From NCBI GenBank assembly GCA_027296205.1, contig JAPUJM010000208.1, positions 1 through 8,174 on the forward strand: a stretch of DNA of 8,174 nt, in the 5' to 3' direction. Position 1 is the first letter of the stretch. Every line of letters begins with the position of its first letter. Origin of the DNA: Actinomycetota bacterium. GTDB taxonomy: Bacteria > Actinomycetota > Acidimicrobiia > Spongiisociales > ZC4RG35. The notes beneath the pieces are model-generated. The model was not told where the DNA came from and ran no database searches. It worked only from the letters and a program-made list of their open reading frames with translations. This document shows positions 1 to 6,968 of this stretch, in pieces. A program made the translations under genes and the position numbers.

Positions 1-1193
1 GGTTCGCCGCTGGTGTATGGATCGAGTTTGATCAACTGCCCGACCTCACTGTTGCGGTCACGTTCGACAGAGCTCATCTGTGAAGGCTCGTGCTCGATGG
101 AGACGTAGAGAAACCCGTCTTCATCAACGACGATCGTGGCGTCGATGTCACCACCGGCGTAGTAGTCGAACACCACGGGAGCGATTCCGTCGCGGATGTT
201 GGAGACGTCGAGTCCCACGACCCGGCCCCCCGAGTTGCCGAAGTAGACACGTTGCTCGTAGGCGACCACGGAGGTCTCGATAGAAACATTGCGACCCGAC
301 TTCCTCAGCAGATCGTCGTCGTATCCGGGGATGGCGAGGAGCATCTGGGGGTCCACGCCGACCAGCCCATCACTCAAATACTCACGATGGAGCTCAAAGG
401 CAAAGAACCAGCCGTTCTCGCCACCCTCGTAGAGGATGTCATCAATGATCATGGGATTGCCATCCCAGTCGTTGTTCCAGATCCCGTTGACCGCATTGGC
501 GTCGAGTGACCACATCAGCTCCGGTTCGCCGCGATCGAGGGCGACTATCCGGAGCTTGTTGTCGCGGGAGCCGAAATAGAGAAGCGGATAGCCGTCGGGG
601 TCGAGAGTCACACTCCCCTTGACGATGTCGTCGGTCACGAACCTGGGGCGGGTGTCCTGGCCGGTATCGGCGTCAACGAAGTGAACCGCCCGGTCGTACG
701 CCCCGAAAATGAGCTCGGTGACACCGTCGGAGCGGGGGTAGACCACAGGCTGGCCCGTCCAGCCCATCCCACACCAAACCTTCGACTCACCGCCGGCCGA
801 GGACCGGCTACACATCGGAGAGCCTGGATACACCCAAAGCTGGGATGGGCCGGCCCCAAGAGGACCGGCGCCGTAATAGGTGCGGGTCGGGTTCCCCCTG
901 AACATGGTGAGCCCGGGTCTTGTCCCCCAAGGCTCGCCGACACTCCAACCTGGAACCGTGTTCGGCTCCCTGACGAGAATCTCGGAGGTCGTCACTGTGG
1001 GCGGAACCGTCGTAGTGGGTGGATCCGGAGTTGTGGTAGTGCCTCCATCTCCTTCGACCGACGTCCCGGTGGTCGAAGGAGATGAGCCGGCAATGTCCGG
1101 GCCCCCACCATTGCCAAACATGACAAAGCCGATGAGGCCAAGAATCACGCCAAATACGACAACCAGGAGGAGAGGGCCGGTGCGCTCCCCCAT
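1..1193 (-). CDS. Membrane-anchored PQQ-like beta-propeller protein, 3' end beyond the window
   Basis: The frame is open from an ATG at 1193 to the left edge, giving 397 residues with no stop, so the C-terminus is missing. Residues 1-6 are short and polar. Residues 8-27 form one transmembrane helix (LLLVVVFGVILGLIGFVMFG). A Ser/Thr/Pro-rich linker follows at about 37-70 and includes TTTTPDPPTTTVPP. The globular part begins near 95 with MFRGNPTRTYYG, close to the FRGNxxRTG signature that opens many PQQ-type propellers. Blade-like strands follow: LIFGAYDRAVHFVDADTG (about 161-178), LLYFGSRDNKLRIVALD (204-220), ILYEGGENGWFFAFEL (253-268) and RVYFGNSGGRVVGLDV (315-330). C128 and C141 could form a disulfide. 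The protein probably sits on the outer face of the membrane; its ligand is unknown. PQQ binding itself is not shown, since the fold is often used as a scaffold. The gene starts 13 bases after the CapA-like gene, so the two are probably co-transcribed. There is no clear Shine-Dalgarno sequence. I am fairly sure of the fold and unsure of the function. Confidence 0.8.
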   Translation of the reverse strand, partial: MGERTGPLLLVVVFGVILGLIGFVMFGNGGGPDIAGSSPSTTGTSVEGDGGTTTTPDPPTTTVPPTVTTSEILVREPNTVPGWSVGEPWGTRPGLTMFRGNPTRTYYGAGPLGAGPSQLWVYPGSPMCSRSSAGGESKVWCGMGWTGQPVVYPRSDGVTELIFGAYDRAVHFVDADTGQDTRPRFVTDDIVKGSVTLDPDGYPLLYFGSRDNKLRIVALDRGEPELMWSLDANAVNGIWNNDWDGNPMIIDDILYEGGENGWFFAFELHREYLSDGLVGVDPQMLLAIPGYDDDLLRKSGRNVSIETSVVAYEQRVYFGNSGGRVVGLDVSNIRDGIAPVVFDYYAGGDIDATIVVDEDGFLYVSIEHEPSQMSSVERDRNSEVGQLIKLDPYTSGE

Positions 1194-1206
1194 CAGATTG
1201 GCGCCA

Positions 1207-2307
1207 CTAGAGAGCCGGACCGCACTCCGGCTCCGCGGTGAGGACCGGATGACCGTGGGTCTCGATGAACGCGGGGATCAGGCACGCCTCGATGGTTCCG
1301 TCTGGGTGCACGACAGCACGCGCCACCGCGGTTGTGGCGCTCGGAATCGAGTTGCGGGGCCAAACGAAGTTGCCGAGTGACCAGAAGACCGCCGCTCCTT
1401 CGACCATGTCCAGTGGCTGCAGGCGATGTGGGTGGTGACCGAAGATGATGTCCGCCCCTGCCTCGATCATCGCGTTGGCGCGTTCGATGTCGTCAGCGCG
1501 CGGCGTGGTATCCAGTTCGATGCCCCAATGGATCGTCACGACGACGATGTCGGCGATCTCGCTCGCGGCAGCAACGGCTTCCACCATCTGATCCGTGTGA
1601 TCGCCGCTGCGCATCCCTGGACTGTCCTCGGTTGCATACCAACTCGGACCGGGGGCCACGCCTCCAAAGCCGACAACGGCGACCTTCCAGCCATTGATCT
1701 CGAACAGAGCAGCCTCGCCGGCTTCGGCGAGGTCCTTGCCGGCACCCACGGCTGCGATGTCATTGGCGAGCAGTTGGGCGCGACCATCGACAAGGGCGTC
1801 CTTGCCGAAGTCTCCCGAGTGGTTGTTTCCCATGTTGGCCACATCGATTCCGTTGGCGCGGACCGACGCCAGGGCCTCGGTCGGGCAGCGGAAGGTGAAC
1901 GCCTTGCCCACAGGCTCCCCAATGTCGGACGGCACGCACTCCAGGTTGATGACAGTGAGGTCATCTCGAACAAACAGACCCTCGAGACCTGACCATGCGT
2001 GGTCCCAACCCCTCGATTTGAGCGCGGGGATGTAGGTGGGATCCACGGTGACGTCTCCGGTGCCGTGGATGACGAGCATTCCGCGTGGAGGCTCCGTTGT
2101 GGTTGTGCTGGGAGGAACCGTGGAGGTGGTGGTTGGTGGGACGGTCGTCGTCGTGGTCGGTGGGACCGTTGTCGTCGTCGGATCGAGCGCCTCTGGCGGA
2201 GTGGCGGTCGCCGGCGCCTCCGCCGCGTTCCACCATGCGAACGACAGGACACCAAGAGCTACGCCACCGACGAGCACAATGAGGAATTTGAACGCCAAAC
2301 TGGACAC
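1207..2307 (-). CDS. CapA/PGA_cap family metallophosphatase-fold protein, membrane-anchored
   Basis: This 366-residue protein starts at a GTG. A stop codon lies five codons upstream in frame, so no earlier start is likely. Residues 6-26 form an N-terminal helix, followed by a linker at about 33-74 made of repeated TTTTxPP units. The catalytic-type domain spans about 77-350 and shows the landmarks of the poly-gamma-glutamate capsule (CapA) family: GDV at 84-86, NLE at 121-123, NNH at 161-163, HWGIE at 260-264, GHHPHRLQP at 290-298 and SLGNF at 310-314. These Asp, Asn and His residues match the metal-binding pattern of calcineurin-like phosphoesterases. C124, C141, C342 and C362 could pair outside the cell. 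CapA proteins act in polyglutamate capsule synthesis or export, but no capB, capC or ligase gene is visible here, so capsule synthesis is not supported. A role in a cell-envelope polymer, or as an outward-facing phosphoesterase, is equally possible. The gene lies 80 bases downstream of aapP and 13 bases upstream of the propeller gene. Confidence 0.85.
   Translation of the reverse strand: MSSLAFKFLIVLVGGVALGVLSFAWWNAAEAPATATPPEALDPTTTTVPPTTTTTVPPTTTSTVPPSTTTTEPPRGMLVIHGTGDVTVDPTYIPALKSRGWDHAWSGLEGLFVRDDLTVINLECVPSDIGEPVGKAFTFRCPTEALASVRANGIDVANMGNNHSGDFGKDALVDGRAQLLANDIAAVGAGKDLAEAGEAALFEINGWKVAVVGFGGVAPGPSWYATEDSPGMRSGDHTDQMVEAVAAASEIADIVVVTIHWGIELDTTPRADDIERANAMIEAGADIIFGHHPHRLQPLDMVEGAAVFWSLGNFVWPRNSIPSATTAVARAVVHPDGTIEACLIPAFIETHGHPVLTAEPECGPAL
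2086..2181 (-). repeat. In-gene TTTTxPP linker repeat
   Basis: The codons for residues 43-74 of the CapA-like protein encode four imperfect units of four or five Thr/Ser residues, one variable residue and two prolines: TTTTVPP, TTTTTVPP, TTTSTVPP and STTTTEPP. The DNA is correspondingly repetitive, rich in ACG/ACC and CCACC triplets. The repeat forms a flexible, probably extended stalk between the membrane helix and the enzyme-like domain. Such tracts can change length by slippage and could be glycosylated, but neither can be judged from one sequence. Confidence 0.85.
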
Positions 2308-2387
2308 GGGAGGGACAGGCTAAATCGGCGACCGGCCTTAGAACCAGAGAATCTGGCTCAACCTGCGCTGGTGCACCCGCTCAAAAA
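2308..2387. other. 80-base gap between aapP and the CapA-like gene
   Basis: No protein-coding potential is evident. On the minus strand, just after the aapP stop codon, there is a run of five T, then a GGTGCACC palindrome (2370-2377), then a small hairpin (2341-2359). No good Shine-Dalgarno sequence precedes the GTG start of the CapA-like gene, and I cannot point to a convincing promoter. The gap could either end the aap transcript or let it read through. Confidence 0.5.
2341..2359 (-). terminator. Small hairpin after aapP, possible weak terminator
   Basis: The minus-strand RNA reads GAGCCAGA, loop UUC, UCUGGUUC: an 8-bp stem with one G-U pair. The sequence after it (TAAGGCC) has no U-tract, so termination would be weak unless another factor helps. 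A near-copy overlaps the aapP stop codon (2386-2404); it folds less well but is followed directly by five T. Either copy could mark the end of the aap operon. Confidence 0.35.
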
Positions 2388-2404
2388 CTAGAGAATCTGG
2401 CTCA
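2342..2404. repeat. Short direct repeat: aapP tail duplicated in the downstream gap
   Basis: Bases 2342-2360 and 2386-2404 match at 18 of 19 positions, with an exact shared core agagaatctggctca, offset by 44 bases. The right copy contains the aapP stop codon and the codons for its last residues (SQIL). The left copy lies outside any gene and has one base changed, which improves its hairpin. The likely origin is a small local duplication. Confidence 0.75.
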
Positions 2405-3170
2405 GGAACAGCTTGGTGCGATCTTCTTGTGGATTGGTGAAGAAGTGCTCAGGGGTTCCCACTTCGACGATATAGCCATCAGCCATGAAGACAACACGAT
2501 CGGCGACGGCGCGGGCAAAGCCCATCTCGTGGGTGACAACGATCATGGTCATGCCGCCTTCGGCTAGCTCGATCATCACATCGAGCACTTCCTTGATCAT
2601 CTCCGGGTCGAGGGCCGAGGTCGGCTCGTCGAAGAGCATCACCTTTGGCTTCATGGCCAGCGAGCGGGCGATGGCGACACGCTGTTGCTGACCACCAGAG
2701 AGTTGTCCCGGGAACTTGCGGGCCTGTTCGGGGATGCCGACTCGCTCGAGGAGCTGCATCGCGGACTCCTCGGCCGCGTCCTTCGCCTCATGCCGCACCT
2801 GACGGGGAGCAAGGGTGATGTTGTCTATAACCGTGAGATGGGGGAAGAGGTTGAACGACTGGAAGACCATCCCGGTCTCACGACGGATCTCCTGAATGTT
2901 CTTTATGTCGTCGGATAGCTCAATTCCGTCAACGACGATCGTCCCGCGGTCATGCTTCTCGAGACGATTGATGCAGCGGATGAGCGTCGACTTGCCGGAC
3001 CCCGAAGGACCGATGACGACGATCACCTCCTGCAAACCGACGTTCATGTTGATATCGGCGAGGGCCTGGAAGTCGCCAAAGAACTTGTCGACGTCGGTCA
3101 GTTCGATGACCGGCTCGCCTTTGGCCTTGGTGGCATCGGAATAGATCTGGGGGTTCTGTTCGGTCGTCAT
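2388..3170 (-). CDS. aapP: General L-amino-acid ABC transporter, ATP-binding protein AapP
   Basis: This 260-residue protein is the cytoplasmic ATPase that powers the AapQ/AapM channel. All nucleotide-binding-domain motifs are present: Walker A GPSGSGKST (54-62), Q-loop Q104 in VFQSFNLFPH, signature LSGGQQQR (157-164), Walker B VMLFDEP (177-183), D-loop SALD (185-188) and the switch histidine H214 in VTHEMGF. The length and the ending RTKLFLSQIL are typical of the polar-amino-acid importer ATPases (GlnQ, HisP, AapP). The name AapP rather than GlnQ follows from the operon order and its neighbours, because the ATPase alone does not separate the subgroups well. The first 20 residues, MTTEQNPQIYSDATKAKGEP, are a polar lead-in. 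The ATG overlaps the aapM stop codon in ATGA, so the start is well fixed and translation is probably coupled. It is the last gene of the aap set. There is no regulatory domain at the C-terminus. Confidence 0.95.
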   Translation of the reverse strand: MTTEQNPQIYSDATKAKGEPVIELTDVDKFFGDFQALADINMNVGLQEVIVVIGPSGSGKSTLIRCINRLEKHDRGTIVVDGIELSDDIKNIQEIRRETGMVFQSFNLFPHLTVIDNITLAPRQVRHEAKDAAEESAMQLLERVGIPEQARKFPGQLSGGQQQRVAIARSLAMKPKVMLFDEPTSALDPEMIKEVLDVMIELAEGGMTMIVVTHEMGFARAVADRVVFMADGYIVEVGTPEHFFTNPQEDRTKLFLSQIL

Positions 3171-4567
3171 CTGGTCACTCGCAATCTACGCTCCAATCTC
3201 TGACTCTCGCGGGACATGGCAAAAGCAAATGCCCAATAGCCGATCGCCACGAATACCAGGGTCTCCGCGAACGCCACCGACCGGAAATCCGGCTGGGCGT
3301 GAATGATCTTGCGCACACCGAGGAACTCGAGGATGGCGATAATGGACAAGAGTGAGGAGTCCTTGAACAGGGAGATGAACTGTCCGACCATCGCCGGGAT
3401 GACCGCGGTGAGTGCCTGGGGGAGGATGATGCGTCGCATGATTGGAGGTGGGGCCATACCCAGCGCTTGCCCGGCTTCGTTCTGACCCTTGTCCAATGCC
3501 TGGAGCCCACCACGAACGATTTCGGCGATGTACGCCGCCGAGAAAAGGGTCATGACGGCGATGGCCCTGGTGATCGCGGAGAGCACGGTGCCCTGGGGAA
3601 GCAGGAAGCCGAGGATGAACTGACCCATGAACAGCAATGTGATCAGCGGCACGCCCCGAATGACCTCGATATAGACCGTCGCCATCATCCGGAGGGCGGG
3701 AAGCGTTGAGCGCCGGGCGAGAGCCAGCAGCAACCCGAGTGGGAACGCCAGCACGATGGCGATCGCCGAGACCATCAGCGTCAGATGGAGACCGGACCAC
3801 TTGTCCCAGCCGATGCCCGGGGAGTCGACAGCCCTGTAGACGGCCTGAACGATCAGGACCACAACCGCGATCGCTACTAGCCGCAAGGCGAATCTCAGCC
3901 AGGCCGAATCGAATCGGTCGACTGGCACCGCCCCGTAGACAGCGCCACCAAAGATGATCGACAACGGCAACCAACCGCCGGCGTCGAACCCCGAAACGAC
4001 CTGGAATCCGAGCACCAGAAAGGTCGCCGTCAGTAGCCAACCGACCCTTCTGATTCGTCTGGGGAAGCGATGTGCCTGGTATCCGATGGCGGCCATGACC
4101 AGCCCTCCACCCACGACGAGAAACGGGTTGATGAAGTTGCCGAGATCGTCGGTGCTGGCAAAGAAGAGCAGCAGAGAAATGAACGCAACCAGCGACCACA
4201 TGCGTGCCAATGTCCCAGCGATGCTGCCTCTCTCGTAGTCCAGCCCGGCATCCTCCGCCCTGTCCTGGGAAGCGGCCGAGTTGGTGCCCAACCCAATTCC
4301 AAAGGCAAGGGCGAAGATCATGATCTGGCTGATGAGACGCCACTGCTCATCACGGGGAAAGGTCCCTTGCATGAACAGGGTGAGGTTGACCCGGACCGCA
4401 TCCCATTGCCCGGTGACGAAGAAGAAGCGCAGACTCAGGTAGGCCAGGTAGACAATGAGCGGCACCAGAATGACCGTGATCAGACCCGACCACCAGCTCC
4501 TGAATAGATTCTTCCTCGCCCAGTCCATTCGAGTCTGCCGGGGAGGGGCAGGAGCGGTCGTGGTCAT
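3167..4567 (-). CDS. aapM: General L-amino-acid ABC transporter, permease AapM
   Basis: This 466-residue membrane protein is one of the two channel subunits. The start is the ATG that overlaps the aapQ stop in ATGA; the same frame stays open much further upstream through aapQ, but the upstream translation is Arg/His-rich and not protein-like. The N-terminus MTTTAPAPPRQTR is polar, followed by a first helix at about 28-50. The segment WDAVRVNLTLFMQGTFPRDEQWR (starting near 55) resembles the AapM-specific region after helix 1. Several more helices lie between about 80 and 245. The conserved transport core begins near 255 and carries the EAA loop (EAGQALG from 364, ending in ILPQA at 382-386), which docks on AapP. 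Rhizobial AapM is, from memory, about 385 residues, so this protein is longer; the extra length seems to lie in the hydrophobic region before the core, with a charged loop at about 98-120 (QDRAEDAGLDYERG). The C-terminus is Arg-rich. It works as a heterodimer with AapQ. Confidence 0.93.
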   Translation of the reverse strand: MTTTAPAPPRQTRMDWARKNLFRSWWSGLITVILVPLIVYLAYLSLRFFFVTGQWDAVRVNLTLFMQGTFPRDEQWRLISQIMIFALAFGIGLGTNSAASQDRAEDAGLDYERGSIAGTLARMWSLVAFISLLLFFASTDDLGNFINPFLVVGGGLVMAAIGYQAHRFPRRIRRVGWLLTATFLVLGFQVVSGFDAGGWLPLSIIFGGAVYGAVPVDRFDSAWLRFALRLVAIAVVVLIVQAVYRAVDSPGIGWDKWSGLHLTLMVSAIAIVLAFPLGLLLALARRSTLPALRMMATVYIEVIRGVPLITLLFMGQFILGFLLPQGTVLSAITRAIAVMTLFSAAYIAEIVRGGLQALDKGQNEAGQALGMAPPPIMRRIILPQALTAVIPAMVGQFISLFKDSSLLSIIAILEFLGVRKIIHAQPDFRSVAFAETLVFVAIGYWAFAFAMSRESQRLERRLRVTR

Positions 4568-5811
4568 CGCGACACCAACTGCATCCTGCGGTTGACGAGG
4601 TTGAGAACCAGCGAGATCGTCAATGAGAACACCAGATAGACGGCCATCACGATGATGAATGACTGGAAGGCCGGTCGGCCGTTTCCGACCGATGTCTTGG
4701 TCAGACTGGTGATCTCCGCGTAGGCGACGGCGGTGCCAAGAGAGGTGTTCTTGACCAGGTTGAGGTACTGGTTGATCGTCGGTGGAAGTGCGATACGCGT
4801 CGCCTGCGGGAGCACGACATACCGATAACGCTGCGATGCAGACAGTGCCACGGCGTTGGCGGCTTCGGACTGGCCGTTGGGCACGGCAAGGATCGACCCA
4901 CGGATGATCTCGCCGATGTGGCTCGCCGTGTAGAGGCCGAGGGCGCCTGCGATCGACATGAATCCCCAGTTGACGATAAAGCCTCCATCGATACGTCTCC
5001 GGTTCTCCGAGATCACCGGCCATGACATGTCGAAGGGCTGGCCCGTCACAAAGTAGGCAAGAACCAGCGAGGCGAGGACGACACCGGTGAACCAAAGGAC
5101 ACGGTGATGCGGTTGGCCGGTCTGCTCGAAGAACTTGGTACGCCGCCGCCATACGTAGGCAGCAACGACCACACCGATGATGAGGATGGCCCAGAAGACC
5201 ACTAGAGACCCGGTGCTGGTAAACCCGGGGATGCCCCACTTGTCGTTGTTGATGATCAAGAGGTTGTTGTCGGTCGCGGGGAAATTGATCTCCCAGCTCT
5301 CCGATAAGATCGGAAACGGTCCAGCAGTGAACACCGCCGCACCGAAGAAAATGATGATGACCAGAGGCGGGATGTTCCTGAAAAACTCGACGTAAACGGT
5401 GGCGAGCCGGGCCACCAACCAGTTCTCCGAGAGTCGGGATATGCCGACCAGAAGACCCATTACCGAGGCGAGAATGATCCCGAAGAAGGCAGCGAGGAAG
5501 GTGTTCTTGACCCCGACCAGCACCATCTGCCATACCGGTGACCTCGGATCGAACCGAAATTGGTAGGGGATCACCCAGCAGTTATCGCAGAAGGGAATCG
5601 CGGTGTTGGTTGGTCCGAAGAGAAAATTGAATGACGTCGAGATCCCCAAGCGATTCATGTTGGAAAACAGGTTTCTGGTCAGCCAGAAGCCGATCCCGAC
5701 GACGGCCACTACCGCGAGGATCTGGCCTACGACGCGGATTACCCGTACGTCGCGATAGAAGGGCGGACGCGCCACTTCCCGACGTTGTGGCTCTTGAGTC
5801 TCTGTCGTCAT
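4564..5811 (-). CDS. aapQ: General L-amino-acid ABC transporter, permease AapQ
   Basis: This 415-residue membrane protein is the partner channel subunit of AapM. It has a polar N-terminus, a first helix at about 27-45 (QILAVVAVVGIGFWLT) and an outward loop with FCDNCW at 74-79. The binding-protein-dependent permease domain starts near 96. The stretch VGVKNTFLAAFFGIILA (99-115), followed by GISRLSENWLVARLATVYVE (123-142) and FFRNIPPLVI (143-152), is characteristic of AapQ and related permeases. A large insert, including one or two extra helices (about 202-221 and 240-256), separates the two halves of the core; such an insert is usual for AapQ. The EAA loop begins at E316 (EAANAVALSASQ) and ends at LPQA (334-337). 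The start ATG is 61 bases after the aapJ stop, has no clear Shine-Dalgarno sequence, and follows a strong hairpin. The stop overlaps the aapM start by four bases. Confidence 0.94.
   Translation of the reverse strand: MTTETQEPQRREVARPPFYRDVRVIRVVGQILAVVAVVGIGFWLTRNLFSNMNRLGISTSFNFLFGPTNTAIPFCDNCWVIPYQFRFDPRSPVWQMVLVGVKNTFLAAFFGIILASVMGLLVGISRLSENWLVARLATVYVEFFRNIPPLVIIIFFGAAVFTAGPFPILSESWEINFPATDNNLLIINNDKWGIPGFTSTGSLVVFWAILIIGVVVAAYVWRRRTKFFEQTGQPHHRVLWFTGVVLASLVLAYFVTGQPFDMSWPVISENRRRIDGGFIVNWGFMSIAGALGLYTASHIGEIIRGSILAVPNGQSEAANAVALSASQRYRYVVLPQATRIALPPTINQYLNLVKNTSLGTAVAYAEITSLTKTSVGNGRPAFQSFIIVMAVYLVFSLTISLVLNLVNRRMQLVSR
5578..5589 (-). other. CxxC motif in the first external loop of AapQ
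   Basis: These twelve bases encode CDNC (residues 75-78 of AapQ), in the loop between the first helix and the permease core. That loop should face outside, where the two cysteines could form a disulfide or bind a metal. From memory, the matching region of rhizobial AapQ lacks this pair. The residues are read directly; the role is unknown. Confidence 0.55.
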
Positions 5812-5829
5812 TCCCGAGAAATGAAGGTG

Positions 5830-5857
5830 GTGAGGGTGGCCTGGCGGCCACCCTCAC
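5830..5857 (-). terminator. Perfect 12-bp hairpin between aapJ and aapQ, likely attenuator or mRNA-stabilising element
   Basis: The stem GTGAGGGTGGCC pairs with GGCCACCCTCAC around a four-base loop, with no mismatch. On the transcribed strand it begins 15 bases after the aapJ stop codon and ends 18 bases before the aapQ start. The sequence after it is moderately T-rich (ACCTTCATTTCTC) but has no uninterrupted T-run. A partial terminator, or a block to 3'-5' decay protecting the aapJ message, would give more binding protein than permease, as known for other binding-protein operons. Confidence 0.8.
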
Positions 5858-5872
5858 GTGAATCGTTTCGAA

Positions 5873-6964
5873 CTAGCGGTAAGGCGGTACGTACATGAGA
5901 CCGCCGTCAGTCCAAATGTTGTTGGGGCTGCCTTCAAGCGAGAGCCCGATCGCCGGTATGTGGGCGTCGAAGATCTCCTTGTAGTTGCCAACCTGGGTCA
6001 CGATTTGGACCGCGAAGTCGGACGGAAGTCCGAGACCGGGGTCGAAATTATCCGTTCCGATGAAGTTCAGGATGTTCGGGTTGTCACCGGAGTAGCTACC
6101 GATGTTTCCTGAATCGAGGCCAAACTCCCAGGCCTGGACGGTCGCCATGACCGACCATTCCACGGCCTGTGCCCACTCTGTGTCGCCATCGGAGACGACC
6201 GGGCCCAGGGGCTCCTTGGAGATGATCTCGGCCATGATGAACTGGTCCTCGCCACCTGCGCCTTCGATCGACGACTTGAAGGCTGCGAGCTGGGACGCGT
6301 CAGAAGTCCAAGCCTCACACTGGCCTGCTTCGTAAGCCGGCTGAAGGAGTGAGTTGTCCTCGAACACAACACCGGTGAACGGGATGCCCCGGGCACCAAA
6401 GACCGCGGTCAGGTTCAACTCCGTAGTCGTACCGGAGAGCACGCAAATGTTTGCGTCCGCCAGGTCTTCCAGAGTGGTGAATCCAGTCGAAGCCGGAACC
6501 ATCATTCCTTGACCGTCATAGAAGACTGTGAACAGGAAGGTGGCACCCTCTTGCCCGTCTCGGGTGGCGGTCCAGGTCGTGTTCCGGATCAATACGTCGA
6601 TGTCACCCGACTGAAGCGCGGTGAAACGAACATCAGCGGTCAACGGCTTGTACTCAACCTTGTCAGCGTCACCAAGAACACCTGCTGCAACGACGCGACA
6701 GAAGTCGACATCAAAGCCAGAGTAGGTGCCGTCGGCACCGACAACACCGAACCCGGGAAGGCCATCGTTTACACCGCAAACGACCACGTCGGCGGCGATT
6801 ACGGCTGCGAGCCTTTCTCCCCCGCCTTGGACGAGGTCTACAGCTTCGGTCGTGTCGGCTGCTCCGTCATCATCGGTCGCTGTCGCTCCGTCATCGTCGG
6901 ACGTACAGGCAGCCAGGATCAGCATCAGGGCGGTCATTGCCGCCAAGAGCTTGATTATTTTCAT
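5873..6964 (-). CDS. aapJ: General L-amino-acid-binding lipoprotein AapJ
   Basis: This 363-residue solute-binding protein delivers amino acids to AapQM. Residues 1-19 are a lipoprotein signal peptide ending in the lipobox LAAC with Cys20, so the protein is tethered to the outer face of the membrane. An acidic Asp/Thr linker follows (about 22-43). The binding domain has clear AapJ hallmarks: VCGVNDGLPGF (62-72), GFDVDFCR (83-90), ADVRFTALQSGDIDVL (110-125), RNTTWTATRD (127-136), ICVLSGTTTELNL (173-185), YEAGQCEAWTSDASQLAA (211-228) and the ending WTDGGLMYVPPYR (351-363). Cysteines at 63, 89, 174 and 216 fall in these hallmark segments and probably form disulfides. Typical proteobacterial AapJ is about 340 residues with a cleaved signal; the extra length here is the lipid anchor and linker. 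A GGAGG ribosome-binding site lies four bases before the ATG. It is the first gene of its operon and is divergent from the second binding protein. Confidence 0.95.
   Translation of the reverse strand: MKIIKLLAAMTALMLILAACTSDDDGATATDDDGAADTTEAVDLVQGGGERLAAVIAADVVVCGVNDGLPGFGVVGADGTYSGFDVDFCRVVAAGVLGDADKVEYKPLTADVRFTALQSGDIDVLIRNTTWTATRDGQEGATFLFTVFYDGQGMMVPASTGFTTLEDLADANICVLSGTTTELNLTAVFGARGIPFTGVVFEDNSLLQPAYEAGQCEAWTSDASQLAAFKSSIEGAGGEDQFIMAEIISKEPLGPVVSDGDTEWAQAVEWSVMATVQAWEFGLDSGNIGSYSGDNPNILNFIGTDNFDPGLGLPSDFAVQIVTQVGNYKEIFDAHIPAIGLSLEGSPNNIWTDGGLMYVPPYR
6861..6900 (-). repeat. 24-base in-frame duplication in the acidic linker of AapJ
   Basis: Bases 6861-6876 and 6885-6900 read gctccgtcatcatcgg and gctccgtcatcgtcgg, 15 of 16 identical with a 24-base period. 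They encode the two DDDGA units at residues 23-27 and 31-35, just after the lipidated cysteine. The linker was probably lengthened by an eight-codon duplication. Confidence 0.75.
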
Positions 6965-6968
6965 TTTT

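Noticed and set aside
1..8. GGTTCGCC occurs at 1, 521 and 7081, considered as a dispersed repeat
   Set aside because: The match is only eight bases and the flanks differ, as expected by chance in this GC-rich sequence; the 7081 copy is noted only for its own palindrome.
90..1085. Short plus-strand frames in the left 1.1 kb
   Set aside because: The minus strand has one unbroken 397-codon frame with a membrane anchor and propeller strands; the plus-strand frames are its shadows.
1426..1992. A 188-codon plus-strand frame antisense to the CapA-like gene
   Set aside because: The minus strand holds all CapA family motifs here; the plus-strand frame is a codon-bias shadow of a high-GC gene.
2086..2181. 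Tandem-repeat DNA considered as a CRISPR or microsatellite array
   Set aside because: The repeats are in frame and encode a Thr/Pro stalk; there are no unique spacers between constant repeats.
4568..5533. The aapM reading frame stays open for 322 codons upstream of its start, inside aapQ
   Set aside because: The translation is Arg/His/Pro-rich with no family likeness, while the overlapping aapQ frame is a clear permease. The ATGA junction at 4567 gives a natural aapM start.
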